Shown here piece by piece: positions 42,526-50,864 of a stretch of DNA of 64,000 nucleotides. The position numbers were made by a program, and so were the translations under genes. The notes under the pieces were generated by a model. It searched no databases and was not told the origin of the DNA. It saw nothing but the letters and a program-made list of their open reading frames with translations. Numbering within the stretch: the stretch's first letter is position 1; each line of letters begins with the position of its first letter. The DNA is from BOG-1112 sp964611335 (lineage in GTDB: Bacteria > Bdellovibrionota_B > Oligoflexia > Oligoflexales > Bog-1112): positions 124,001-188,000 of the forward strand of contig CAZSXR010000003.1 in NCBI GenBank assembly GCA_964611335.1. The letters run 5' to 3'.

Positions 42526-43459
42526 TCCCTACAGTGTAAATATAGAACTTTTAAACTCCTGTCTTTCTCCTCACAAAAACATAAGCACCATCCTTGTAGG
42601 AAGTGCGTATCACTTTCAAAATCAATCTTCTTTATCCTACACTCCTATAAAAAACTTCGAAGAAGCAAAACCCAACACTCTTTCTTTTCTCGATATCGGA
42701 GGTGTACAAAAGCCTGCAGACACCCTCTCACCCAGAGAACGAGGCGAGATTTCCAACAATTCTTTGTATGCACTCTTTCCTTATGTAAACCACAGCAAAG
42801 AAAAACTGGCAGTCCTTACTTGTCCCATAGATAAATTTGCCGCTCATGCAGCAGGTTTTTCTTTTGCGGGGCATACGGAATTTTTCTCAGAAAAAAGTTC
42901 TTGTGAAACCCTTATGCTTCTTGCAGGGCCTAAATTACGCGTAGGTCTTGCGACGAATCATCTTGCTCTCAAAGATGTCAGCAAAACATTAAATATAAAA
43001 CTCATACAGAAAAAACTTTCTATACTCCATTCCACCTTAAAAAATCTTTTCCATATCTCTTCACCACACATTGCCGTATGTGGATTGAATCCTCATTGCA
43101 GTGATGGGGGGTTATTCGGTGACGAAGAAGAACTCTTTATAAAACCCGCTATTCAGGAATTTCAGAAATCAACACCTGATAGAATTCATGGACCATTGCC
43201 AGCAGATACCGTGTTTTACAGGGCTTTGAACAATTCTTATGATGCTGTGCTTGCTATGTATCATGATCAAGGTTTGGGCCCTTTGAAAACAGTACACTTC
43301 GATGAAGCTGTAAATATCACTTGTGGTCTTCCTTATTTACGAGTCTCTCCTGATCACGGTCCTGCGAAAGATCTTTTCATGCAAAACAAAGCTTCCGTTC
43401 GAAGTATGCAAGAGGCCTTAAGCCTTGCTCTTCACTCTTTAGGAGAAAGCAAAACATGA
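42494..43459 (+). CDS. pdxA: PdxA-like 4-hydroxythreonine-4-phosphate dehydrogenase, divergent
   Basis: PdxA oxidises 4-phosphohydroxy-L-threonine in the DXP-dependent PLP pathway. The 321-residue protein keeps the three metal ligands in FAGHTEFF, CGLNPHCSDGG and AMYHDQGLGPLK, and the NAD block GLPYLRVSPDHGPAKDLF. The usual N-terminal GDPAGIGPE is changed to GDPYSVNIEL, and overall length is slightly short. The start follows AAAAGGA inside the folB end. Overlap with folB and a 4-base ATGA overlap with the UvrA-like gene imply one transcript. It may be a true PdxA or a paralogue with a different substrate. Confidence 0.82.
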   Translation: MSRKLILTLGDPYSVNIELLNSCLSPHKNISTILVGSAYHFQNQSSLSYTPIKNFEEAKPNTLSFLDIGGVQKPADTLSPRERGEISNNSLYALFPYVNHSKEKLAVLTCPIDKFAAHAAGFSFAGHTEFFSEKSSCETLMLLAGPKLRVGLATNHLALKDVSKTLNIKLIQKKLSILHSTLKNLFHISSPHIAVCGLNPHCSDGGLFGDEEELFIKPAIQEFQKSTPDRIHGPLPADTVFYRALNNSYDAVLAMYHDQGLGPLKTVHFDEAVNITCGLPYLRVSPDHGPAKDLFMQNKASVRSMQEALSLALHSLGESKT

Positions 43460-45966
43460 TCGGTGGAACCCAAGATATAGTCATCAAAGGTGCATCGGAG
43501 CACAATTTAAAAAATATAGACCTCAGTATTCCTCGTCATAAAATTACAGTTGTCACAGGCGTCAGTGGTTCTGGGAAAAGCTCGCTCGTCTTCGACACCA
43601 TCCTTGCAGAAGCGCAAAGACGCTTCTTTCATACTCTGTCCTATTACAGCAGACAGTTTTTAGACATGTCTGTGAGACCTAAATTCCATTCTATGAAGGG
43701 CCTTTCTCCAGCGATTGCACTTGCACAGATGGAAACACAGGTTTCGACACGCGCTACGGTTGGGACCTTCTCCGATCTTGCCGAATTGCTTGGTGTTATC
43801 TTTGCCCGATTTGGAAAGCGAAGCTGTCCTCGTCATGGTTTTCCGACGGAAGCTTTGAGTGAGGACGATATTTTACGTTTGATTGAAGAAAAATTCTCAG
43901 GGCAGTTGATTGCGATCTGTGCACCTTTGGTAGAGCAGAAAAAGGGTCATTTTAGAACACGTATCAATTCCTTAGCTGAAAAAGGTTATTTGAAAATTTA
44001 CGTAGACAACAAAGTTGTCTCACTCACACCGCTTCCTGAATTGGAAAAAGAAGAAAAGCATACGATAAAGTTAGTCGTCGATCATATCCGTGTGCAAGAG
44101 TCACAGAAGAAACGACTTGCAAACAGTATCAAACTTGCATTGATGGAAAGTGAAGGTTATGTCGAGTGTTTTGTCTCCGGAAAAGATGGACAACTCGATT
44201 TTAAAAAACAGGCTTTGTATTCTTCGAAAGGTGGATGCTCGGAGTGCGGTTTTAGTTGGCCTGAATTGGATTCCAGATATTTCGCAATCAACTCTTTAGG
44301 ACGCTGTGAAGAATGTGATGGCTTGGGCTTTTTAGAATATGCAGAAGAAGACGAACTGACAGATTTAGACAAAGTGACTCAAGAATCCTGCACAGACTGT
44401 TCAGGAACAGGCCTTGCTTCCAAATTAAGATCGATTCGACTTGCTGATCGTACGCCTCATGACTTGCATCTTATGCCTCTTCGAGAGCTGTGTGTATTTT
44501 TCGAATCTTTAAAATTTAAATCCGAATACCAAAACCTAGCCTTTAAAAGGGTACTCGACGAAGCCTTACAAATTGCAGATCGTATACAAAAAACAGGTTT
44601 AGGTTATTTGCACCTTGCGCGTCGTATGCGTTCCTTATCCGGTGGAGAAACAGGTCGTTTAAAACTAGCAGGTATACTTTCAGACACTCTGCGTGGTGTT
44701 TTGTATATTTTGGATGAACCGAGTCAGGGCTTGCACCCGCAGGAATTGAATGAATTGCTTCTCACACTTACGAAATTAAAAGAACTTGGAAACACTATTA
44801 TTGTTGTGGATCACGATGAATTTCTTATTCGTAACGCAGATTGGGTTGTCGATTTAGGTCCAGGTGGAGGAGCAAAGGGTGGACACATTGTGGCTTCTTT
44901 TGCCCCTTCAAATGCAGCTTTATTCAAAGACAAGTCTGCGACAGCAGCTTCCTTGCTAACAGGAGATCTGATACGTCTTGCAAAGAAAGAAACAACAGAA
45001 GAGAAAACTTTCATAACTATAGAAAATGCAAACATTCACAATTTGAAAATTTCCAAAGTGCGTTTTCAAAAAGAAGCGTTCAATATTGTCTGTGGAGTTT
45101 CAGGTGCCGGCAAAACAAGTTTAGTTCTATACACGCTTTACCCTCAGTTGATGTCTGCTCTTGAGCAGAAAAAAGCAAAAGGTGCTCGACGTTTCGAAAT
45201 CCCGAAAGTCGAACTTATAGATCGTAAGCCACTCGCAAAAAGCAGTGTCAGCATGCCTATTACCTATTTGGACGCTTTCACAGCAGTGAGAGAGCTGTTT
45301 GCACAATTACCTGAAGCTCAACTTCGTGGGCTTACGCTTCGTTCTTTGTCTCTGCATGCAGAAGGGGGACGTTGTGAGCCTTGCGGAGGACGTGGAGAAA
45401 TACTCATGACTATGAAGTTTCTTCCCGACGCACGAGTGAAATGCGAATACTGTCAGGGCAAACGTTACAAGCAAAATGTTTTAGATGTGACTTATAGAGG
45501 TTATTCGATTGCAGATATTTTAGATCTAACTATTGAAGAAGCGTGTGAAGTTTTTAAATTTCAAAAAAACATTCTTAAAAAACTAGAACCTGCGAATGCA
45601 CTCGGTCTAGGTTATCTCAAACTGGGACAACCTACACTTTCTTTATCGGGAGGAGAAAACCAAAGACTGAAACTTGCCCCTTACATGAGCGGATCAAAAG
45701 TTGAAAGCAATGTTTTAATTCTGGATGAACCTACACGTGGACTTCATAGCTCCGATATCTATGCTTTGTTAAAAGTTTTGAAAGATCTTGTCCAACGGAA
45801 GCTGACTATAGTGTGTATCGAGCATAGCAGTGACATGATACGTCACGCAGATTGGATTGTAGAATTAGGACCTGGTGCTGCAGATGCTGGTGGAACTGTA
45901 ATTTTCGAAGGGGATTTTGAGACTATGAAAAAGTCTCAGTCTTCAAAAATGCGAGCATGGGTTTGA
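43456..45966 (+). CDS. UvrA paralogue lacking the DNA-binding insertion domain
   Basis: A tandem ABC ATPase of 836 residues. First half: Walker A GVSGSGKSSLVF, the UvrB-binding region (APLVEQKKGHF to KHTIKLVVDHIRV), zinc module CSECGF...CEECDG, signature LSGGETGRLKLA and Walker B ILDEPSQGLHP. Second half: Walker A GVSGAGKTSLVL, zinc module CEPCGG...CEYCQGKRY, signature LSGGENQRLKLA, Walker B LILDEPTRGLHSSD. Between zinc module 1 and SCTDCSGTG only about 25 residues remain where canonical UvrA has over 120, so the insertion domain is missing, explaining the shortfall of about 100. This fits a UvrA-like paralogue in drug tolerance or repair accessory roles. Confidence 0.9.
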   Translation: MIGGTQDIVIKGASEHNLKNIDLSIPRHKITVVTGVSGSGKSSLVFDTILAEAQRRFFHTLSYYSRQFLDMSVRPKFHSMKGLSPAIALAQMETQVSTRATVGTFSDLAELLGVIFARFGKRSCPRHGFPTEALSEDDILRLIEEKFSGQLIAICAPLVEQKKGHFRTRINSLAEKGYLKIYVDNKVVSLTPLPELEKEEKHTIKLVVDHIRVQESQKKRLANSIKLALMESEGYVECFVSGKDGQLDFKKQALYSSKGGCSECGFSWPELDSRYFAINSLGRCEECDGLGFLEYAEEDELTDLDKVTQESCTDCSGTGLASKLRSIRLADRTPHDLHLMPLRELCVFFESLKFKSEYQNLAFKRVLDEALQIADRIQKTGLGYLHLARRMRSLSGGETGRLKLAGILSDTLRGVLYILDEPSQGLHPQELNELLLTLTKLKELGNTIIVVDHDEFLIRNADWVVDLGPGGGAKGGHIVASFAPSNAALFKDKSATAASLLTGDLIRLAKKETTEEKTFITIENANIHNLKISKVRFQKEAFNIVCGVSGAGKTSLVLYTLYPQLMSALEQKKAKGARRFEIPKVELIDRKPLAKSSVSMPITYLDAFTAVRELFAQLPEAQLRGLTLRSLSLHAEGGRCEPCGGRGEILMTMKFLPDARVKCEYCQGKRYKQNVLDVTYRGYSIADILDLTIEEACEVFKFQKNILKKLEPANALGLGYLKLGQPTLSLSGGENQRLKLAPYMSGSKVESNVLILDEPTRGLHSSDIYALLKVLKDLVQRKLTIVCIEHSSDMIRHADWIVELGPGAADAGGTVIFEGDFETMKKSQSSKMRAWV

Positions 45967-45974
45967 GCACAATT

Positions 45975-46430
45975 TTACAGTTGATGCATGTATTTTTTTA
46001 AGGTTTCCCAGAAATCCAGCAATTTTTTTGCGTTGGGAACGAGATCATTTAAATGTTTTGCAAGACTGTCATAATCATCAGGATAATCATGTGTAAGTTG
46101 GTTTCTGATTTCACGAAGCTCCATCCACCACGATGCATCCTCTAGGACTTTCAGTTTTTCTAAGGTGTTAAGTTTATCTCGAAAAGTGATTGCGGTTTCC
46201 CCTAAAATATCGAGGATCAGAGAAAATATTTTAGCGCCCAAGATATCCTGTAGTTTGCCAAAACGTGTCGTCATCATATCTAAAAAAGCGATGTCATCCT
46301 CTTTCAGTGTAGGAAATAAGGAAGCTTTTAGAGGAAAAATGTGCGAGGTTTTTTGTATAGAAGCATTCAATCTTTTAGCATGAATATCTGCAATCTTTTC
46401 ATAGTCTTTCAAAAAATCCATTTTTTTCAT
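45975..46430 (-). CDS. hepT: HEPN toxin (HepT) of a HepT/MntA pair
   Basis: A 151-residue all-helical protein of the HEPN class. The catalytic RNase motif R-x4-H-x-Y appears as RNQLTHDY at about residue 110. HepT toxins cleave RNA (or tRNA) and are silenced when the partner MntA adds AMP to the motif tyrosine, here the Tyr of HDY. It overlaps the MNT gene by four bases, in the MNT-first order. An older name for the family is HI0074-like nucleotidyltransferase substrate-binding protein. It is convergent with the UvrA-like gene. Confidence 0.82.
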   Translation of the reverse strand: MKKMDFLKDYEKIADIHAKRLNASIQKTSHIFPLKASLFPTLKEDDIAFLDMMTTRFGKLQDILGAKIFSLILDILGETAITFRDKLNTLEKLKVLEDASWWMELREIRNQLTHDYPDDYDSLAKHLNDLVPNAKKLLDFWETLKKYMHQL

Positions 46431-46744
46431 GCGAGTTGGACTCCTGTTTCTTTTGCTTCTTTGTATATGGCTAAATTTTTTTCTGATGAAAGGCTTCTCA
46501 CTACGAGATCAATTTTTTGATCACCAATTTCCTCTTTTAAAGCGACTAAAAACTTAATTTTTTTCTCATTGATTTCATCTAAACTTGCGTTGCTTTCCAT
46601 ATAAAGATCGATATCGCCACCTCTTTTATTTTTATCTGTGCGAGATCCGAAAATCCAAAGGTGATCTGTCTTTTTATAATATTGATGAAAAATTCGAATG
46701 ATTGCATCAATTTCATTCTTTCTGAGTCGTATTAAATCGTACAA
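46427..46744 (-). CDS. mntA: Minimal nucleotidyltransferase antitoxin (MntA)
   Basis: A 105-residue MNT-domain protein with the nucleotidyltransferase signature GSRTDKNKRGGDIDLYM: GS followed by ten residues and D-x-D, and a third acidic residue in QKIDLVV (about residue 84). It would transfer AMP to the HepT motif tyrosine and neutralise it. The start is TTG with AAAGGA eight bases upstream. It forms a two-gene unit with hepT through a four-base overlap. Confidence 0.85.
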   Translation of the reverse strand: MYDLIRLRKNEIDAIIRIFHQYYKKTDHLWIFGSRTDKNKRGGDIDLYMESNASLDEINEKKIKFLVALKEEIGDQKIDLVVRSLSSEKNLAIYKEAKETGVQLA

Positions 46745-46935
46745 GCAGAATTCCTTTCGTGAGCAAAGATCCTTAGAGTCTAATATATCAGCTGCAAAGG
46801 GGTTGACAACTGCTAGCTGAAAATTTTCTTAGCGTTTACATGTGAGTCTCCCAGCTATGACTATGAGTTGTGTCGGATAAAAATAGGGAGAGCTTACTTC
46901 AAAGATCTTTGATGGAGCCCATAATAACGAAAATG

Positions 46936-46988
46936 AAAATTGACCCTACTCGGAAAAAAGTGGATAATTTCCGAGTAGGGTCAATTTT
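46936..46988. repeat. Perfect 21-base inverted repeat
   Basis: Arms at 46936-46956 and 46968-46988 match exactly around an 11-base loop. The arms contain TTGACCCTACTCGG. The right arm runs into TTTTTT, so it could be a terminator on the plus strand, but the nearest plus-strand gene is uvrA-like, nearly 1 kb away with two minus-strand genes between. A mobile-element end or small MITE-like relic is the alternative. Confidence 0.7.
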
Positions 46989-47123
46989 TTAACTATGTAA
47001 GTTACTATAACCACTGGATTTATTATGATCCCAAGACTTACGAATTTGCCGCCTCAAAAAAGGGACGGAGGCAAAATACTGGATGGATGCTCTAAAGATT
47101 TTGTTTTTTTAGTGAGCTAAACG

Positions 47124-47147
47124 GTGGGATGCAAAGAGGCATCCCAC
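47124..47147 (-). terminator. Hairpin just after the giant lipoprotein gene
   Basis: Nine-base arms (GTGGGATGC and complement) around AAAGAG lie about 16 bases beyond the stop on the minus strand. No U-run follows, so it may act as an mRNA 3' end stabiliser or weak terminator. Confidence 0.45.
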
Positions 47148-47162
47148 TTATACTTCGTAAGC

Positions 47163-49733
47163 TTATTTCTTGTTGATAGCGTTGGTGTAGGCTGTGTCGA
47201 TTGCTGTGAGAGTATCTTCGACTTTTTGGGATTGGGTGTAGAGTTGGGGTTCCCAGTAGCCTATGACTTGTTTGAACTGTCCGCATTGGATGCTGGGTTG
47301 TGTGAGGCCCATAGCTCCACTTCCTATCACTGTAGCACCGACACCGATTGCGACCATAATAAGGCCTCCTGCGAGGGCTTTTCTGGAACCGAATCCTTCT
47401 TTTTTGTAGGTGTTTTTGACGGTTTTGAGTTCGTCTTTAATTGGAGGAGCTATTTCAGCATTGAAGCGGATAGATTTTGTTCCTTCCGGTATTTCTCGAT
47501 ATTCAGTCATCGCTGCGTAATGGCTTGCACGATTTTCATGGACAACGCTCATTGCTTTATCAAACTGATCGAACTTTTCCTTTAGATCCATTTCTTCACG
47601 GATCTCAGTTGATGTTGGTGGATGTTGCTCGTGAGCTGCTGCAACGATCTTTTCAAGATCTTGCTCAATCATTCCTCGAATTTGACCTATAGTGTGATTC
47701 TGAGGAGGACCAAGCTTGGGCTTTTCTACTCCTGCTGGAAGTGGATCTTGGTAGATTACATCTATATACGCTTCTAAAGAGCGAACCTCATCGCTGCCGA
47801 TACCTTTCTTTACTGAGCTTATAACGACCTTACCTTCCTTATCAGTTATAAGTTCGCCCGCTTGTGCTTTCGTATTGCGTGAGGTTTCCTCTTTTTGTTT
47901 TAAGTTATTTATAACTTCGTAAGCCCAATAACGTTTTTTTAGTCCTAAAGGCTTTTTTTCAAAACCTTCATAAACTTGTTCTCTTATTGCCCGATATTCT
48001 GTAGACAAATGAGCGCTCTCTTCGGATAGTTGCGTTGCTATCCTATCAAATTCTTCTGCAAGAGCTTTTTTATATTCTTTTTGATCTAAGTATATCTTCC
48101 CATCTATTTCGTGCAAAGCTTCAATTTGAGCATGAAATTCATTGTGAGCTCCTAGGATATTCGATTCGATCGCCGTTATTGCAGATTGCACTTTCTGAAC
48201 TTTTGAAGTACGAGTCCTTGTTCCGTTGAATTTATTGTGCGCGTCTAAATATTCTTTTTTGAGTTTATTGAATTTCTCCTTTTCTTCATCTGTTAACGTC
48301 CTTGTACCTTTATCTTCTAAGAATGTCTGCATTTCTCTAGCAGCACCATTCAGGTTTTTAGCTTCTAGCTCGATTATTTTTGCTAATTTGTAATCTCCCT
48401 TACCAAAATTTGCTCCTACTCCCTTTTTAATCAACCCATAATTGACGAGCAAACCAATACCTCCCACGAGTCCAATAAGACCAACAGCCAACACGCCTCC
48501 ACTCACACTTCCTCCCTTAGCAGAGGCAGTTTCCGAAGTTGAGGATTCTGGAACAAAAGTGTTAAGCCCTGCGCTTGTTCCTGTCGGTGTACTTGTTCCT
48601 GTCGGTATATTTGTAGCCGTAAAAGGAGAAGTCGAAGTCGGTGTAGAGGGAGTTGCCAAATCTCCACTCGCTCCTCCTGCTCCTGAGCCCTCTCCTCCTG
48701 CTCCCGCTCCTGAGCCCTCTCCTCCTGCTCCCGCTCCTGAGCCCATTCCACCAAATAAACTATCTAAAGAACTTCCCGCATTTGAAGAGCTTGAAGAGCC
48801 TGTTGAATGCCCACCGCCTGTGTCCGCAATTGCTGAAGGAGTGCAGGTTGTTCCGTCTGCAAGTCCTAGTCCTGAAGAAGAGGTCATAACCTGTGCTAAA
48901 TAGGAACCATAAGATTCAGTGTAAGCAGCAACCTGTGCAGCACCCATATTTTGAATGTTGACGGCATACTGGAACATAGGTGTTCCTGAATCCGAACTTT
49001 GGCACATGCTTACATACTTGCTAGCTTGTTGAACGTATTGTGAAGCGGTCTTCATAAGATCAGATTCTGCTTTGTTATAAGCATCTAATGCAGCTTTGTA
49101 AGTACTGTCTGCAAGTTTGGGATCATCTTTATTCATATACTGAGTTGTGGTGACTTTTCCGCAATAGCATGGTGCATCTGCAGTACAACCGTTTTGTGCC
49201 TTTGCTTGTTCAGAAGGAAGCAAAGCTGCCAAAGAGTCTACACATAAACGAACAGAGACATTCAAAAGACCTTTAGGAAGATCTGTTGCATATCCAATAT
49301 TGAAATTGAAAGATTTATTGAAACCTGTGCAAGTTTTTCTGTCCATGGAACAGGCTTGCCAGATTACGAAAGTGGGAGAAATATCTTTATTGTTCGTAAG
49401 TCCGTCGGAACTCAAACCTCCACCAAGCTGCGTGTAATCAATTGAGATATTTGCTGCAGGTGTGTTCGGTGAAAAGGTTACAGAACTTACAGTCATGGCA
49501 TTTGTCGGAACTGTTAGATCTGCAAGAGCTAAGCCTGCGCCTGGAACGGAGCCCATAGCGTTGGATATATCTGCTGCAGAGGGAGCTGGGCAGGAATTAA
49601 CTCCCACGCCCATTCCTGTCCCCTTTATAGTAGAAGCAGCAGATTTTTTTGCAGGTTTCTTTTGTGCGCAAGACTCAACGAAGAGTCCCAAAGCAAGGGT
49701 GATGACGAGTGTTGCAAATACTTTAAGTTTCAC
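47163..49733 (-). CDS. Very large lipoprotein with low-complexity linker, two membrane segments and coiled coil
   Basis: Not a recognised family. The 856-residue product begins with a lipoprotein signal (VESCAQ, Cys22). Residues about 45-330 form a cysteine-containing extracytoplasmic region with CSMDRKTC and CTADAPCYCG. A Ser/Gly-rich linker follows with 9-residue repeats GSGAGAGGE, then Pro/Thr-rich sequence. A membrane segment near residues 415-435 (VLAVGLIGLVGGIGLLV), a charged coiled-coil region of about 350 residues, and a second membrane segment at about 790-815 come next, then a short C-terminal tail. The start is GTG with AGGAGG five bases upstream. It is divergent from a secreted protein across a region with a large inverted repeat. 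Lipid anchor plus two membrane spans is unusual. Confidence 0.8.
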   Translation of the reverse strand: MKLKVFATLVITLALGLFVESCAQKKPAKKSAASTIKGTGMGVGVNSCPAPSAADISNAMGSVPGAGLALADLTVPTNAMTVSSVTFSPNTPAANISIDYTQLGGGLSSDGLTNNKDISPTFVIWQACSMDRKTCTGFNKSFNFNIGYATDLPKGLLNVSVRLCVDSLAALLPSEQAKAQNGCTADAPCYCGKVTTTQYMNKDDPKLADSTYKAALDAYNKAESDLMKTASQYVQQASKYVSMCQSSDSGTPMFQYAVNIQNMGAAQVAAYTESYGSYLAQVMTSSSGLGLADGTTCTPSAIADTGGGHSTGSSSSSNAGSSLDSLFGGMGSGAGAGGEGSGAGAGGEGSGAGGASGDLATPSTPTSTSPFTATNIPTGTSTPTGTSAGLNTFVPESSTSETASAKGGSVSGGVLAVGLIGLVGGIGLLVNYGLIKKGVGANFGKGDYKLAKIIELEAKNLNGAAREMQTFLEDKGTRTLTDEEKEKFNKLKKEYLDAHNKFNGTRTRTSKVQKVQSAITAIESNILGAHNEFHAQIEALHEIDGKIYLDQKEYKKALAEEFDRIATQLSEESAHLSTEYRAIREQVYEGFEKKPLGLKKRYWAYEVINNLKQKEETSRNTKAQAGELITDKEGKVVISSVKKGIGSDEVRSLEAYIDVIYQDPLPAGVEKPKLGPPQNHTIGQIRGMIEQDLEKIVAAAHEQHPPTSTEIREEMDLKEKFDQFDKAMSVVHENRASHYAAMTEYREIPEGTKSIRFNAEIAPPIKDELKTVKNTYKKEGFGSRKALAGGLIMVAIGVGATVIGSGAMGLTQPSIQCGQFKQVIGYWEPQLYTQSQKVEDTLTAIDTAYTNAINKK
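48668..48745 (-). repeat. 27-base tandem repeat encoding GSGAGAGGE
   Basis: Nearly three copies of a 27-base unit inside the giant lipoprotein gene encode Gly/Ala/Ser/Glu repeats of a flexible linker. Copy number may vary between strains by slippage. Confidence 0.7.
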
Positions 49734-49840
49734 ACGAACCTCCTAGGTCATAGCAGTTGACAACAACATTTCGGAAGATTGAGGGAAAGCTTGAGGGAGG
49801 ACTTTATTAATTCTAGGATAAAGAGGCAAGATGCTGACAT

Positions 49841-49890
49841 TATGAGAAAAAGATAAGAAAATTTTCTTTCAGATTTAGCTTTTTCTCATA
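49841..49890. promoter_or_regulatory. Nested inverted repeats in divergent promoter region
   Basis: Twelve-base arms TATGAGAAAAAG (49841-49852) and its complement (49879-49890) flank an inner 14-base palindrome AAGAAAATTTTCTT (49855-49868). The structure lies between the divergent starts of the giant lipoprotein and a secreted protein, where an operator would be expected. Confidence 0.5.
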
Positions 49891-49946
49891 GTTCTTTGTG
49901 TAAGACAGACTCTGTCGAGTCGCGCGAAACAAGGTCGGAGTATGCT

Positions 49947-50864
49947 ATGAGGGTTCTAGGTTTTTTGCTTTTTCTGGGTTTAAGTTCCTCAATTTTTGCA
50001 AATCCTATTGAAGATCTTATATCAGAATGGGAATTAGAGCCTCTTGCGGGATCTTCTTTTGCAAAAGAGAATCCCGGTGTGCTTCCTTACGAGGAGTGTA
50101 AAATTCTCAGAGCTGATGGAAGACGTGTTCGTGGTCATGAAATCACTGCGGGTATGCGCTTTTACGTATACAGGGATAAATTTTCTCTCTTCTGTTTTTC
50201 TAAAACTTTGAAAATTGGATATCAGATCCCTTTGAAGCTTGAAAAGGATGTAACTATCGGAGTTGCATTGGGTTTAGGTTTGCTTCTTTTTAGTTCGGGT
50301 CACGTACGAAATCTAGATGGGAAAAAACTGACCGAACTCTACGGAGATTTCAAAGGATTCAGTGGGGGATTAGGATTAGGGTCTTCGGTCAGTGGGGCTT
50401 TGCTCAGACATAATGGAATTTTTCTAAGCTTGAATGAAAGTGGTGGAATCAATTCAGAAGTCAAAGCTGCTTTTCGTAAAGTTCATGTAGGGACTCGTGT
50501 TTTAGAACACAAGGAAGTCTACCAACGCAGTTACTATGAGAGGGTTAAAAATCTCGTAGAGTCTGCAAAGCAGAATGAACAGAATATTCTGATGGGTAAA
50601 GATCTCACTGCAAATAGAAAAGAATTGGAAGAACAAAGAACCTTTCTCCTCAATATTCCAGACTCACAGAAATACAATTCGACATGGAAGTTCTGGATTC
50701 ATCATTTAGTAGAAGACCGTTATGACAGTGTCTGCCAAACAGTGAGTAGACATCGTCCTGCACAAGTACCGTGCTCAAAGAGTCAAATTGAATATGCGAA
50801 GTATTTTGGAGATTTGGATTACGAGTTTTTAGATACTTTGAAGTTTAAGAAGATCGACGATTAA
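49947..50864 (+). CDS. Secreted protein of unknown function
   Basis: A 305-residue protein with a clear signal peptide (VLGFLLFLGLSSSIFA, cleavage before NPIED). I choose the ATG eight bases after GGAG; a longer frame adds 17 residues without a signal. The middle (about residues 105-175) is glycine-rich and hydrophobic (IGVALGLGLLLFSSG, GFSGGLGLGSSVSG, then LRHNGIFLSLNESGG), reminiscent of glycine-rich beta domains such as DUF1134/YSC84-like folds, but I cannot assign it. A charged helical stretch follows, with cysteine pairs near the C-terminus (SVCQTV, VPCSKS). It is divergent from the giant lipoprotein and may act with it. Confidence 0.75.
   Translation: MRVLGFLLFLGLSSSIFANPIEDLISEWELEPLAGSSFAKENPGVLPYEECKILRADGRRVRGHEITAGMRFYVYRDKFSLFCFSKTLKIGYQIPLKLEKDVTIGVALGLGLLLFSSGHVRNLDGKKLTELYGDFKGFSGGLGLGSSVSGALLRHNGIFLSLNESGGINSEVKAAFRKVHVGTRVLEHKEVYQRSYYERVKNLVESAKQNEQNILMGKDLTANRKELEEQRTFLLNIPDSQKYNSTWKFWIHHLVEDRYDSVCQTVSRHRPAQVPCSKSQIEYAKYFGDLDYEFLDTLKFKKIDD

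Larger units (their letters stand above)
46745..47162. other. Intergenic stretch with two hairpins, no gene seen
   Basis: About 420 bases between the MntA start and the giant lipoprotein stop. Besides the two inverted repeats listed separately I see only short open frames without ribosome-binding sites or protein-like composition. The stretch could be remnants of a former element. Confidence 0.6.

Noticed and set aside
46860..46992. Possible transposase start reading from GTG through the inverted repeat
   Set aside because: The frame is about 43 codons with no match I recognise and no ribosome-binding site.
47124..47585. Plus-strand open frame of 153 codons
   Set aside because: It lies opposite the giant lipoprotein's C-terminal coiled coil and has no ribosome-binding site or domain.
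48442..48903. Proline-rich plus-strand frame of 153 codons
   Set aside because: It is the antisense reading of the Gly/Ser/Thr linker repeats of the lipoprotein.
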